DNA of 50,334 bases from DASZFV01 sp036494575 (GCA_036494575.1 DASXOE010000134.1:1-50334); one strand, 5' to 3'. Shown: positions 33,309 to 45,188, counted from the stretch's first letter. Numbers and translations: made by a program. Notes: a model not told the origin generated them from the sequence alone.

Positions 33309-34559
33309 TCAGCGCCTCTCGCGACCCGTGATGAGACGCGCGCCGTGCTTGAAGGTCAGGTACGACCAGCACCAGTCGAGGAACACCGAGAGGCGGTTGC
33401 GGCGGTCGATGAGATACCAGAGGTGGACGAAGAGCCACGTCAGCCAAGCCAGCAGCCCGGAGAACCGCAGGCGGCCCACCTGCGCGACGGCGCGCGTGCG
33501 GCCGATCGTCGCCATCGAGCCCTTGTCGAGGTAGTGGAACGGCACGCGCGCCTCGCTCCCGAGCTCGCGCACGATCGTGCGCGCGACGTGACGACCCTGC
33601 TGCATGGCGACGGGGCTGACGCCCGGCAGCGGGCCAGCCGGCGTGCCGAAGCAGGCGATGTCGCCGATGGCGAAGACGCGCGGGTGTCCGGGCAGCGCGC
33701 AATCGTCCCCGACGACGACACGGCCCGCGCGATCGAGCGGCGCGCCGAGCCGCGCCGCCAGCGCGTTGGCGCGCACGCCGGCGGTCCAGAGGATCGACGA
33801 CGACGGGATGAGCTCGTCGCCGAGCCAGACGCCGCGGGCGTCGATGTTGGTGACGCGCGCCTGCATGCGCACCTGCACGCCGATCTCGGCGAGCGAGCCC
33901 GCCGCCTTCTCCGAAAGCTTTGGATCGAAGGAGGCGAGCAGCCGGTCGCCCGCCTCGATGAGCACGACTTTGATCCACGATGGATCGATGCGCCGAAAGT
34001 CGCTCGCGGCGATGGGTCGCGCCAGCTCGGCGATCGCGCCCGCGAGCTCGAGCCCCGTGGGGCCGCCGCCGATGACGACGAAGGTGAGCAGCTGCCGGCG
34101 GGCGGCCTCTTCGCGCGCTCCCTCGGCCCGCTCGAGGGCGACGAGCACGCGGCGCCGAATCTCGATCGCGTCCTCGATGGACTTGAGGCCAGGGGCGTAC
34201 AGCGACCACTCGGGGTGACCGTAGTAGTTCGTCTCGGCGCCCGCGGCCACGACGAGATAATCCCACTCGAGCGTCGTCCCATCGCCGAGGGCGAGGCTCT
34301 GGTGCTCGAGGTCGAAGGACTGAACCTCGGCCATGAGGACGAACACGTTCGAGGCGTCGCGGAAGACCGCGCGGATCGGCACGGCGATCTCCGCCGGGCT
34401 GAGCGCGGCCATGGCGACCTGGTACAGCAACGGCTGGAAGAGGTGGTGGTTCGAGCGATCGACGATCGTGACGCGCACCGAAGCGCCCGCGAGCACGCGC
34501 GCCGTCGCGAGCCCGCCGAAACCGGCGCCGACGATGACGACGTGGGGCGGGGAGCTCAC
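33309..34559 (-). CDS. ndh: Type II NADH:quinone oxidoreductase
   Basis: The 416-residue flavoprotein starts at GTG 34559. The FAD-binding motif VVIVGAGFGGLATARVL is at the N-terminus, HLFQPLLYQVAMAALSPAEI is characteristic of NDH-2, and FVVIGGGPTGLELAGAI is the NADH-binding Rossmann motif. VFAIGDIACF is the second FAD-contacting motif. A C-terminal amphipathic/hydrophobic segment (GLLAWLTWLFVHLWYLIDRRNRL) probably anchors it to the membrane. NDH-2 oxidises NADH and reduces quinone without pumping protons. It follows a membrane protein gene on the same strand with a 36-base gap and no clear functional link. Confidence 0.92.
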   Translation of the reverse strand: MSSPPHVVIVGAGFGGLATARVLAGASVRVTIVDRSNHHLFQPLLYQVAMAALSPAEIAVPIRAVFRDASNVFVLMAEVQSFDLEHQSLALGDGTTLEWDYLVVAAGAETNYYGHPEWSLYAPGLKSIEDAIEIRRRVLVALERAEGAREEAARRQLLTFVVIGGGPTGLELAGAIAELARPIAASDFRRIDPSWIKVVLIEAGDRLLASFDPKLSEKAAGSLAEIGVQVRMQARVTNIDARGVWLGDELIPSSSILWTAGVRANALAARLGAPLDRAGRVVVGDDCALPGHPRVFAIGDIACFGTPAGPLPGVSPVAMQQGRHVARTIVRELGSEARVPFHYLDKGSMATIGRTRAVAQVGRLRFSGLLAWLTWLFVHLWYLIDRRNRLSVFLDWCWSYLTFKHGARLITGRERR

Positions 34560-34595
34560 GGCCGACTCGAGCGACGGACGTTCACGGCGACACCG

Positions 34596-35348
34596 TCACG
34601 TGCCCATGCTGCGCCGGAAGGCGCGCATGCGCGTGCTGCCCGCGCCGAGCTCCTTGTAGAGGAGCCCGCGGAAGACCATGACGAAATGTACGAACGCGAT
34701 GAGCACGGGCGCCATCCAGACGGGCGCGCTGGCCACGAACGCGAGCACGCCGCCCGCCGAGCCGAGCTGCGCGAGGCGCACGAGCAGTGCGCCGGGCGAG
34801 GAGAGCGTGAGCGTGCCGGTCGCCCAGAGGATCACGAAGGCAAAGACGAGGTTGGGCGGAAACCACGCGAACGGGTTCGCCGTCACGAAGCTCACCGACT
34901 CCTTGAGCAGCGCGAACGAGCGGTAGCGGCTCTGGTAGATGAGCTCGGGCACGACGTTGAAGAAGATCGCCGCGGCGAGCGCAGCGACGCCGCCCACGGC
35001 CGCGGCGTTCGGCCCGGCCATCTTCTGCAGCATGCTGACTCCCAGCCCGACGATCCACAGCGCGAAGAAGACGCTGACGACGTCCCAGACGGCGCGCAGG
35101 CCGTGCTTGAGATCGGCGAGGCGGATCTGACTGCCTTCGACGGCCGAGCTCAAGAGCGACAGATAGCCGCCGAAGCACGCCGCCGCGACGAGGCCGACGA
35201 GAAGGCCGCCGATCATGCCGAGGGGCGCGGCCAGCTGCGCCGCGCCCACGACGACGAGCGCATAGACCGGGATCGAGAGCGCCGCCAGCCAGGAGCGCGC
35301 GGCGCGCTTCGCCGCGAGGACCGCCACGTCTTTATAGAGCCCGAGCAT
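34596..35348 (-). CDS. Multi-pass membrane protein of unknown function
   Basis: The 250-residue protein has about six hydrophobic helices, visible as SWLAALSIPVYALVVVGAAQ, MIGGLLVGLVAAACFGGYL, VVSVFFALWIVGLGVSML, GVAALAAAIFFNVVPELIYQ, LVFAFVILWATGTL and VWMAPVLIAFVHFVMVF. RYRSFALLKESVSFVTANPFAWFPPN is a conserved-looking loop. The pattern resembles the broad family of 'DUF4013/glycerophosphodiester-like' membrane proteins, but I cannot assign it. ATG 35348 is the start. It lies upstream of ndh on the same strand and may be cotranscribed. Confidence 0.75.
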   Translation of the reverse strand: MLGLYKDVAVLAAKRAARSWLAALSIPVYALVVVGAAQLAAPLGMIGGLLVGLVAAACFGGYLSLLSSAVEGSQIRLADLKHGLRAVWDVVSVFFALWIVGLGVSMLQKMAGPNAAAVGGVAALAAAIFFNVVPELIYQSRYRSFALLKESVSFVTANPFAWFPPNLVFAFVILWATGTLTLSSPGALLVRLAQLGSAGGVLAFVASAPVWMAPVLIAFVHFVMVFRGLLYKELGAGSTRMRAFRRSMGT

Positions 35349-35435
35349 CGCCGCGTAGGGTAGCGCAGAAACAGGACGATACGAACCAGGTCACGGACGC
35401 GCTCGATCGGGCCTCGTTTGCCGTAGAGTGCGGTC

Positions 35436-35984
35436 GTGGCGCTGCAGTCGACCGTCTATCATCTTCGCATCGAGCTCGCGGACGTGGACCGCGGCGTGTA
35501 CGAATCGCTCGACCTCCGCGTCGCACGCCATCCTTCGGAGTCGATGCCCTACATGTTGACGCGTGTCATCGCGTACGCGCTCCTTTACGAAGAGGGCCTG
35601 GCCTTCGGCAAGGGGCTCTCTGCCACCGAGGAGCCGGCGCTCTGGATCAAGGATTTGCAGGGCGTCGTGCGCGCGTGGATCGAGGTCGGCACGCCGACCG
35701 CCGATCGCCTCCACAAGGCCAGCAAGGCCGCGCCCCGCGTCGTCGTGTTCACCCAACACGACCCCGGCCTGCTCGTCGAGGCGGCGCGCAGCCGCACCAT
35801 CCACAAGGCCGACCAGATCGAGGTCTACGCCCTCGAGCCGGCATTCCTCGAGGAGCTCGCGGCGCTCACCGATCGCAACACGCGCTGGACGTTGCTGCGC
35901 AACGATGGCCTCCTCTTCGTCACCGTGGGCGACAAGAGCGTCTCGGGCCCCGTCACGCGGCACGCGCTCGCGCCCGCACCGTAG
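35436..35984 (+). CDS. yaeQ: YaeQ family protein
   Basis: This 182-residue protein matches the YaeQ family along its whole length: QSTVYHLRIELADVDRGVYE, LDLRVARHPSESMPYMLTRVIAYAL, EEPALWIKDLQG, WIEVGTPTADRLHKASKAA and WTLLRNDGLLFV. The fold is a variant of the PD-(D/E)XK nuclease fold. Members were once linked to suppression of RfaH loss, and the biochemical role is still unclear. The start is GTG 35436 without a strong ribosome site. It is a single gene on the plus strand. Confidence 0.93.
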   Translation: MALQSTVYHLRIELADVDRGVYESLDLRVARHPSESMPYMLTRVIAYALLYEEGLAFGKGLSATEEPALWIKDLQGVVRAWIEVGTPTADRLHKASKAAPRVVVFTQHDPGLLVEAARSRTIHKADQIEVYALEPAFLEELAALTDRNTRWTLLRNDGLLFVTVGDKSVSGPVTRHALAPAP

Positions 35985-36124
35985 CGCAAACACGCACGAG
36001 AAGGCCCGATAAGGGGGTAAACGCCAAAGGCTCCAAAAGGCTCCCAAAGACGCAAAGTTCTGATTGGTGGCCGGAACGTTGTGTGTATGATGCCGCCTTT
36101 CCAATCGAGAGGCTCCAAGCGCAC

Positions 36125-36535
36125 ATGTCCAACATTCAGTCCATCGTTGACGATTTCGCCAATCAATTGAGCGCGCTCATCGAGGCGCAGGTCGTCGAGC
36201 GCGCGCGCGCCACGATCGCGGCCGCGCTCGGCGGGCAAGGCAAGCGCGGTCCGGGACGTCCGCCCAAGCTCGCGAGGCTCGCGCAGCTCGCGGCGCCCGC
36301 GGTCGTCATGGCTGGCCGGAAGAAGGCGCGCAAGAAGGCGCCCCCGCAGCTCTGCCCCGTGCCGGGCTGCAAGAATCGTGCGGCGCCGATCTTCGGGATG
36401 GTGTGCTCCGAGCACAAGGGCATCCCCAAGTCCAAGGTCAAGCAGTACCGGGAAGCGCGGCGCGCCAAAAAGGACGGCAAGAGCGCGAACGGCAAGAAAG
36501 GCCGCAGGGGCGCAGGCAAAGGCGCGAAAAGGTAG
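36125..36535 (+). CDS. Small basic AT-hook and zinc-finger-like DNA-binding protein
   Basis: The 136-residue protein starts at ATG 36125. The N-terminal 35 residues are a predicted helix (SIVDDFANQLSALIEAQVVE) likely to mediate self-association. KRGPGRPPK (about 40-48) is an AT-hook core (GRP). A C-x4-C-x11-C-x2-H cluster (CPVPGCKNRAAPIFGMVCSEH) could bind zinc, and the tail is Lys/Arg-rich (AKKDGKSANGKKGRRGAGKG). This arrangement suggests a nucleoid-associated or transcriptional protein, and I believe similar small proteins occur in myxobacteria. A shorter call is possible but less likely because the helix would be lost. Confidence 0.75.
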   Translation: MSNIQSIVDDFANQLSALIEAQVVERARATIAAALGGQGKRGPGRPPKLARLAQLAAPAVVMAGRKKARKKAPPQLCPVPGCKNRAAPIFGMVCSEHKGIPKSKVKQYREARRAKKDGKSANGKKGRRGAGKGAKR

Positions 36536-36614
36536 GGGCTTCTCCCGGGTGCGCAAGGGGAAAACCGACCGCACGCTTGCGAAAGACGGGCCTTCCCTCT
36601 AAAAATGGAGGGGT

Positions 36615-37370
36615 TTGCGACTGCCCGAAAAAACTTACGCGTACTCTCGCAGCCACCGGTTCTTCGAGATCGGCGCGATCGTCGGCCTCTTCGTGCTGCT
36701 GACGGTCGTCGCGTGGCGCGTCGCGCGCGGCGTGACGACCTGGGGCCAGAGCCTGGTCGTGCTCGCCGTCGTCACCGCGGGCTACTTCCTCACGGACTTC
36801 ATCTCGGGGTTCTTTCACTGGGCCGGCGATTCGCTCGGCAGCGAGACGATGCCGATCCTCGGCGCCCACTTCGTCAAGCCCTTCCGGTTCCATCACGTCG
36901 ACCAGAAGGACATCACGCGCCACGATTTCATCGAGACCAACGGCAACAACTGCATCATCTCGATCCTGCCGCTGCTGCACGTCGCGATCTTCATGCCGCC
37001 CACGCCTGGGCTGTTCTTCTATTACGGCGCCCTCGTGTTCTCGGTCGCGCTGTTCACCTTCGGGACGAACCAGTTCCACAAGTGGGCGCACTGCGCTCCC
37101 GAGGAGCTGCACCCGATCGTGCGCGGCTTGCAGCGCTCGGGGCTCATTCTCTCGCCCGAGCACCACACGACGCACCACACGGCGCCGTTCGAGACCTACT
37201 ACTGCATCACGCACGGGATGCTGAACCCGCTGCTCGCGCGCGCCAGGTTCTTCCGACACGCCGAGCGGTTGGTCGCGCTCGTCGCGCCCGATTTCCTCTA
37301 CCTCGACGAGCGCCACAAGTTTCACGCCGCCCGGCGCGCGAACGTCACGTCAGCAGCATCACCTCGCTGA
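36615..37370 (+). CDS. carF: CarF/TMEM189-like plasmanylethanolamine desaturase
   Basis: The 251-residue membrane protein belongs to the Kua/TMEM189 family: DFISGFFHWAGDSLGSETMP, FRFHHVDQKDITRHDFIETN, GNN, NQFHKWAH and SPEHHTTHHTAPFETYYCIT. These His-rich motifs match those known to be essential in Myxococcus xanthus CarF and human PEDS1. The enzyme introduces the vinyl-ether bond that turns plasmanyl- into plasmenyl-ethanolamine (plasmalogens). In M. xanthus this affects light signalling and fruiting. The start is TTG 36615 after GGAGGGG; no ATG gives a full N-terminus. The 3' end overlaps the convergent histidine phosphatase by 26 bases. Confidence 0.88.
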   Translation: MRLPEKTYAYSRSHRFFEIGAIVGLFVLLTVVAWRVARGVTTWGQSLVVLAVVTAGYFLTDFISGFFHWAGDSLGSETMPILGAHFVKPFRFHHVDQKDITRHDFIETNGNNCIISILPLLHVAIFMPPTPGLFFYYGALVFSVALFTFGTNQFHKWAHCAPEELHPIVRGLQRSGLILSPEHHTTHHTAPFETYYCITHGMLNPLLARARFFRHAERLVALVAPDFLYLDERHKFHAARRANVTSAASPR

Positions 37371-37932
37371 GCCCGGCCGGCGTCGCGACGACGCGAAACA
37401 CGGCGACGTTCTCGAGGGGCGGCGGCATCGCGCCCGTCGCTCGCGCGAGCAGCGCGCGGATCGAGCCGCCGTGGCTCACGACGAGCACGGCCGCGTCGTC
37501 GCCCTCGTGCCGGCGCGCGACGGCGCGTCCGATGGCCTCGTGCATGCGATCGGCGAGGCCTTCCTGCGACTCGGCGCCCGGCGGTACGTGGCGCGGGTCC
37601 GCGCGGTAGCTCGCCCACAGGTCGGGGTGACGCTCTTCGCACTCGACGCGCGTGAGGCCCTCGAAGAGGCCGAAGGAACGTTCGCGCAAGCTCGGATCGA
37701 CGACGAGCTCGGTCACGCCGAGCATCGCTGCGGCCGTTTCGGCGGTCTGGCGCGCGCGCGCCAGATCGCTCGTGTGGATGCGCCCGATGTCGCGCCCACA
37801 CAGTAGCGCTCCGAGCGCGCGCGCCTGGCCGAGGCCGACGTCATTGAGGGCGATATCGGTGTGGCCTTGCCAGCGGCCTTCGCGATTCCACGACGTCTCG
37901 CCGTGGCGCGCGAGATAAAGGACGCGACGCAC
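37345..37932 (-). CDS. Histidine phosphatase (phosphoglycerate-mutase-like) family protein
   Basis: This 195-residue protein has the catalytic RHGETSWN motif at 9-16 with phosphorylated His10, the LARARQTAET loop, Glu in LRERSFGLFEGL and the second catalytic His in VVSHGGSIRALLA. This is the histidine phosphatase superfamily branch 1, which includes GpmB-like mutases, CobC and broad phosphatases. The substrate cannot be set. The start is GTG 37932, eight bases after the MarR gene's stop; no strong ribosome site is visible. The 3' end overlaps the convergent desaturase gene. Confidence 0.9.
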   Translation of the reverse strand: MRRVLYLARHGETSWNREGRWQGHTDIALNDVGLGQARALGALLCGRDIGRIHTSDLARARQTAETAAAMLGVTELVVDPSLRERSFGLFEGLTRVECEERHPDLWASYRADPRHVPPGAESQEGLADRMHEAIGRAVARRHEGDDAAVLVVSHGGSIRALLARATGAMPPPLENVAVFRVVATPAGLSEVMLLT

Positions 37933-37940
37933 GCCGGCAT

Positions 37941-38432
37941 TCAGGTCGGGTCGGCCGATTCAGCGAAGCGCTCGTCGACGACGGCGCGCAGCGCTTCGGC
38001 GAGACGGCGCCGCGTCTCTTCGGGCAGCGCGGTCACCGCGCGCGGCGCCTCCATCGTGCGCGCCCACAGCCGATCGCGGAGGCTGCGACCCTTCTCCGTC
38101 ACGACGAGCATCTTGATGCGGCGGTCGCCTTCGGCGCCCTGGCGCGCGATGAGCCCCCGCGATTCGAGCTTGTCGACGATGCCGGTGACGTTCGACGCGT
38201 CGCAAACGAGCGCCTCGGCGAGGGTGCTCATCGCGAGAGGCCGGTCCGGCTCGAGCACGCGGACGGCGTGTCCCTGCATGGGACTCAGGTCAAACTCCGC
38301 GCAAACCGCCACCCACCATGCCTTCTGGCTGAGGAGGAACTCGATCATCACGGGCCAGCAGTCGTCCGCTGTCAGCGTCTTTGCCGCGTCCGGCCGCTTG
38401 ACCTTCGGACTATCGTCTAGATTGTCGTCCAT
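37941..38432 (-). CDS. MarR-family transcriptional regulator
   Basis: The 163-residue protein shows the MarR winged-helix domain: FDLSPMQGHAVRVLEPDRPL, the recognition-helix region MSTLAEALVCDASNVTGIVD, KLESRGLIARQGAEGDRRIK and the wing/helix LVVTEKGRSLRDRLW. MarR proteins are usually ligand-responsive repressors of efflux or stress genes. It is divergent from the RND operon at 38572 across a 139-base AT-rich spacer, the classic arrangement for local regulation and autoregulation. The inducing ligand is unknown. The histidine phosphatase follows 8 bases downstream. Confidence 0.92.
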   Translation of the reverse strand: MDDNLDDSPKVKRPDAAKTLTADDCWPVMIEFLLSQKAWWVAVCAEFDLSPMQGHAVRVLEPDRPLAMSTLAEALVCDASNVTGIVDKLESRGLIARQGAEGDRRIKMLVVTEKGRSLRDRLWARTMEAPRAVTALPEETRRRLAEALRAVVDERFAESADPT

Positions 38433-38571
38433 CCGTGTTCGATAATTTCACATAACTTAATAATTTACAACTTCAATATTTATCAGATACGAATATAGTC
38501 CGTCTCACCGACCTTGGACATTCGACCCTAGGTCCCTGGATATCAAAGCCACTCTCCCAAAGAGGACCCCC
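38433..38571. promoter_or_regulatory. AT-rich divergent promoter/operator region of the RND operon
   Basis: Much of 38440-38500 is AT (TAATTTCACATAACTTAATA and following), far below the surrounding GC content. TATC-A-GATA (38481-38489) is a short palindrome and there is a GATAA/TTATC pair around 38441/38480. These could serve MarR binding and -10 elements for both directions; exact sites are not assignable. Confidence 0.5.
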
Positions 38572-39663
38572 ATGAGATCGCGTCGCTTCTGCTTTCTTCA
38601 CCTGACTTTCCTAGTCGGCGCCTTGCCGGTCGCCGCCGGTTGCCGCCGCTCGGAGGCCGAGCCGGCGCCGGAGGGCAGGGCCGAGGCGGCTGCGCCCATC
38701 GCCGTCAAGCAGGTCGTGGCGCAGCTGCTCAAGGTCCCTCGGACGCTGACGCTCTCCGGTTCACTCATCGGCTCCGAGGAATCGAAGGTCGCGGCCGGCG
38801 CCGCCGGCAAGGTCGTCTCGACGCACGTCGAGCGGGGCTCGGTCGTGCGCAAGGGCGCCGTGCTCGTGCGGCTGGACGCGCGCGCGGTGGGTGCACAGGC
38901 GCAAGAAGCGGCTGCGCAGGTGGAGTCGCTCAAGGCGCAGGAGGCGCAGGCAAAGCTCGACTGCCAGCGGACCGACCAGATGTTCCAGAAGGGCGCCATC
39001 TCGAAGGCCGAGTACGACAAGAGCCGCACGCAGTGCGAGACGAGCAGGTGGTCGGTCTCGGCCGCCGAGGCGCACAAGGCGCTCACCGCCGAGGCGCTCA
39101 AGGACACCGAGATCCGCGCGCCGTTCTCGGGCATGGTGGTCGAGCGCTTCGTGACGGCGGGTGAGTACGTCCGGGCGGATTCGCCGGTCGTCACGCTCGT
39201 CGACGTCGACGCGCTCCGCGTCGAGCTCACGGTGCCCGAGGCCGACGTCGCGACCGTGAGGCAAGGGATGACCGTGGACTTCCACACGGCGTCGAACGAC
39301 AACGGTCCCGCCTACCACGGCAAGATCCGCTACGTTGGCCCGTCGGTGCGCCAGCAGACCCGCGACGCCGTCGTCGAGGCCGCCATCGACAACCAGGGGC
39401 ACGACCTGCGGCCCGGCATGTTCGTGACGGCGCGCCTGGCGCTCGGCCAGCAAACGCTGCCTTCCGTGCCCGCGTCCGCCGTGCGCGCCGAGGGAACGCT
39501 GCGCCACGTGTTCGTCGTGACGGGCGGCCACCTCGAGGACCACCTCGTGCAGGTCGAAGAGGCGCGCGGCGGGCTCGTGCCCATCGTGAACGGCGTCAAG
39601 GACGGCGACAAGGTCGTCGTCGACGTCACCCCCGACATGCGCGACGGCGCGTTGGTGCAGTGA
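38572..39663 (+). CDS. RND efflux periplasmic adaptor lipoprotein (HlyD/MFP family)
   Basis: The 363-residue protein begins after AAAGAGGA and has a lipoprotein signal (GALPVAAGC, Cys24). The barrel-sandwich (lipoyl) domain halves are GKVVSTHVERGSVVRKGAVLVRLDA-like sequence and IRAPFSGMVVERFVTAGEYV, with an intervening alpha-helical hairpin (AAAQVESLKAQEAQAKLDC). A beta-barrel domain (VELTVPEADVATVRQG) and membrane-proximal domain complete the adaptor. It links the inner-membrane pump with the outer-membrane channel encoded downstream. The operon order adaptor-pump-channel is standard. Regulation by the divergent MarR gene is likely. Confidence 0.94.
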   Translation: MRSRRFCFLHLTFLVGALPVAAGCRRSEAEPAPEGRAEAAAPIAVKQVVAQLLKVPRTLTLSGSLIGSEESKVAAGAAGKVVSTHVERGSVVRKGAVLVRLDARAVGAQAQEAAAQVESLKAQEAQAKLDCQRTDQMFQKGAISKAEYDKSRTQCETSRWSVSAAEAHKALTAEALKDTEIRAPFSGMVVERFVTAGEYVRADSPVVTLVDVDALRVELTVPEADVATVRQGMTVDFHTASNDNGPAYHGKIRYVGPSVRQQTRDAVVEAAIDNQGHDLRPGMFVTARLALGQQTLPSVPASAVRAEGTLRHVFVVTGGHLEDHLVQVEEARGGLVPIVNGVKDGDKVVVDVTPDMRDGALVQ

Positions 39664-39670
39664 GGCTGCC

Positions 39671-42885
<3,215 letters not shown>

Positions 42886-42889
<4 letters not shown>

Positions 42890-44301
42890 AGCGGGTCGCG
42901 GCCATCCTGGCGCTCGCCGCGTCGGCCTGGACGACGCAGGCCCGGGCGCAACGGGCGGAAGCACCGCCGCCGCCGGTCCCATCCCCGGCCGACGCGCCCG
43001 CGACGACGATCGAAAAGAGCGGACTGCCCGAGCTGAGCTTCGAGGAGGCCATCGCCATGGCGCGCAAGAACGACCGCGCCATCAAAGTGGACCGCGCGCA
43101 GCTCGCCGTGGCGCAGACGGCCACGCAGACCGCATGGTCGGCGCTGCTCCCGACGATCGCCGCGCAGGGGAAGTACACGCGGAACTACGCGCAGGTGCAG
43201 CTCGGGTTCCCGGTCCCGGTCCTGGATGCGAAGGGCCAACCCGTTCTCGATCCCATGACGGGCATGCCCGAGTCGCAGGTCCAGAAGCTCCTGATCCAGC
43301 CGTCCAATCAGTGGGACGCCGTCATCAGCGCGACGACGCCGCTCGTCGCGCCGGCCGCCTGGGCCGCCCTGAAGTCCGTGAACGCCAACGTAGATTCTGC
43401 GGAGGCGAACTTCCAGGCGGAGGAGGCCCAGTTGCTCGTCCAGGTCGCGGAGGCGTTTCTGGCCGCGGCGGGCACCGATGAGCTCGTCGAGGCGCGGCGG
43501 TCTAGCTTGACCGTCGCGCGCGCCACGTTGAAGGATGCGGCGGTCCGCCTGGCCGCGGGCTCGGTGACCAAGGTCGACGTCGATCGCGCCCAGTTCGCTG
43601 TCGTCCGCGCCGAGCAGCAGGAGCGCGAAGCAGTGACGGCGCGCGACCGCGGGTATCGTGCGCTCGCGACCCTGTTGCAGATGAACAAGCCGTTCAAGGT
43701 CAACACGAGCTTTCCGACGGCACCCATGCCCGATTCCAACGACGTGGGGACGGCGCTGCATCTGCGCCCCGAGTTTCGCGCGCTCGAGCAGACCGTGAGG
43801 TCCGCCGAGCAGGAGAGCGATGCGCGTGCCTGGCTGTGGGCGCCGACGCTGTCGGCCTTCGGCAATGCCCGCAAATTCAATTACGACAACTTCCACTTCG
43901 ATCGGTACTCGTGGGCGGTGGGCGCGCAGCTCGACTGGCTCTTGTTCGACGGCGGCGCGCGCGATGCCGCCCGCCACCAGGCCAACGCGCGCGCTGCGGC
44001 CGCGCGCGAGCAGGCCGCGGTGTTCGCGGATCGCGTCCGCGACGATCTGGCCAATTCGTCGGGGGACCTCCGGACGAAACAGCAGGGCGTCGAGGCGGCC
44101 CAGCGCGCTGTGGCGCTCGCGAACGAATCGCTCGACCTCATCCGGACGCAGTACTCGGCCGGGACGGCGACCCAGCTGGATCTACTCCAGGCACAGGACG
44201 CCGTGATCGCTGCGAACATCGGGCTCGTGCAGGCACACTTCGACGTCGCTTCGGCCGACCTCGCTCTCCGCTACGCCGCCGGGACGTTCCCGCCGAAGTA
44301 G
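42886..44301 (+). CDS. TolC-family outer-membrane efflux channel
   Basis: This 471-residue protein starts at GTG 42886, overlapping the pump stop, with GGAGG seven bases upstream. A signal peptide (AAILALAASAWTTQARAQ) is followed by a Pro/Ala-rich segment and the two-fold outer-membrane-factor repeat: LSFEEAIAMARKNDRAIKVD and later TALHLRPEFRALEQTVRSAE. Long helical regions (AEEAQLLVQVAEAFLAAAGT; AQRAVALANESLDLIRTQYS) form the periplasmic tunnel. It completes the tripartite RND system. Fitness for a particular substrate cannot be inferred. Confidence 0.93.
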
Positions 44302-44365
44302 GGGCGTTCGCGCAGGCGCGTCCGTCTGGTCTCACGCCGCAGATGATGTATCTATACCCTGCTGA

Positions 44366-44524
44366 AGGAACGCCGGGCGCGGCCCGAGAGACGAACGCCT
44401 GCGCGGTCTCGGATATCGATTCGTCGTCGTCGAACCCTGCCTGATCTTCTTCAAGGTTCGCGGACCGACGGTCCAGGTCCATCGCGTGCTCCACAGCCAC
44501 CGCCGCTATCGGGCGCTCCTCTGA
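44366..44524 (+). pseudogene. ParE/RelE-type toxin remnant (C-terminal fragment)
   Basis: In the frame ending with TGA at 44522-44524, 52 residues resemble the C-terminal half of ParE-family toxins: NAGRGPRDERLRGLGYRF, then VVVEPCLIFFKV and VQVHRVLHSHRRYRALL (compare family patterns like vvepylvfYrv...v.RVlHgaRD..alL). The frame is closed by TGA at 44363, there is no start codon, and the N-terminal half is missing. It is probably the decayed remains of a toxin-antitoxin locus; no antitoxin was found beside it. The similarity is from motif memory, so moderate confidence. Confidence 0.45.
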
Positions 44525-44540
44525 GGGATGGACGGCACGC

Positions 44541-45188
44541 CTACCTCACGACGTGCACGTTGAACATCGGGGAGCCGCCGGCGCTGAAGAGGCGGACCCA
44601 GAGGATCACGAACATCTCCTGGCCGCGCGCCGCGGTGAGATCGCCGAGGTCGACGACGTGCTTCCAGCCGAAGCCCCCCTTGAGAAGCTCGGTGACCTGG
44701 GCTTTGGCGCCAGCGTCGTTGCCGCACACGAAGACGTCGTGGTCGCCCTTGATGAGAGACGGGTCGACCATGAGGTTGGCGTTCATCGTGTTGAGCGCCT
44801 TGACGATCTTGGCCTCGGGCAAGGCGCGTTGGATCTGTTCGGCGAGCGAGTCGGTGTTGCACACCGTGAGCGACGGGGGCATGCCCTTCGAGAAGTCGAG
44901 GGGGTTGGAGACGTCGACGAGGATCTTGTTCCCGATGTTCTTCTTGCCGGCGAGCTCGAGGGCCGCGAGCGCGCCCACGCCGGACGTGCAATTGAACAAG
45001 AGCTCGCCGAAGGCGGCAGCCTCGGCGAACGTGCCCTGCGAGGCCTTGGCGCCGCTCGCCTTGACCCACTCGGCGGCCTTGGCGTTTCCCGCCGTGCGCG
45101 AGCCCATCTTCACCTCGTGACCGAGCTTCGCGAGCTTCGTCGCGATGGTGTTGCCGACCGTTCCGGTTCCGAAAACTCCGATTTTCAT
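44541..45188 (-). CDS. NADP-binding oxidoreductase, F420-dependent NADP reductase-like
   Basis: The 215-residue protein starts at ATG 45188 after CGGAGG. The N-terminal Rossmann motif KIGVFGTGTVGNTIATKLAKLG and the Arg/Ser of MGSRT (NADP phosphate contact) define a PF03807 (F420_oxidored) domain. ILVDVSNPLDFSKGMPPSL, KALNTMNANLMVDPSL and HDVFVCGND follow the family pattern. Homologues lacking a true F420 partner are widespread, so the cofactor and substrate remain open. It is monocistronic and divergent from the small secreted protein gene at 45259. Confidence 0.88.
   Translation of the reverse strand: MKIGVFGTGTVGNTIATKLAKLGHEVKMGSRTAGNAKAAEWVKASGAKASQGTFAEAAAFGELLFNCTSGVGALAALELAGKKNIGNKILVDVSNPLDFSKGMPPSLTVCNTDSLAEQIQRALPEAKIVKALNTMNANLMVDPSLIKGDHDVFVCGNDAGAKAQVTELLKGGFGWKHVVDLGDLTAARGQEMFVILWVRLFSAGGSPMFNVHVVR

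Noticed and set aside
44138..44500. 120-codon minus-strand ORF over the efflux channel 3' end
   Set aside because: It mostly overlaps the TolC-like gene in antisense and is Arg-rich; the plus-strand ParE remnant explains the rest better.
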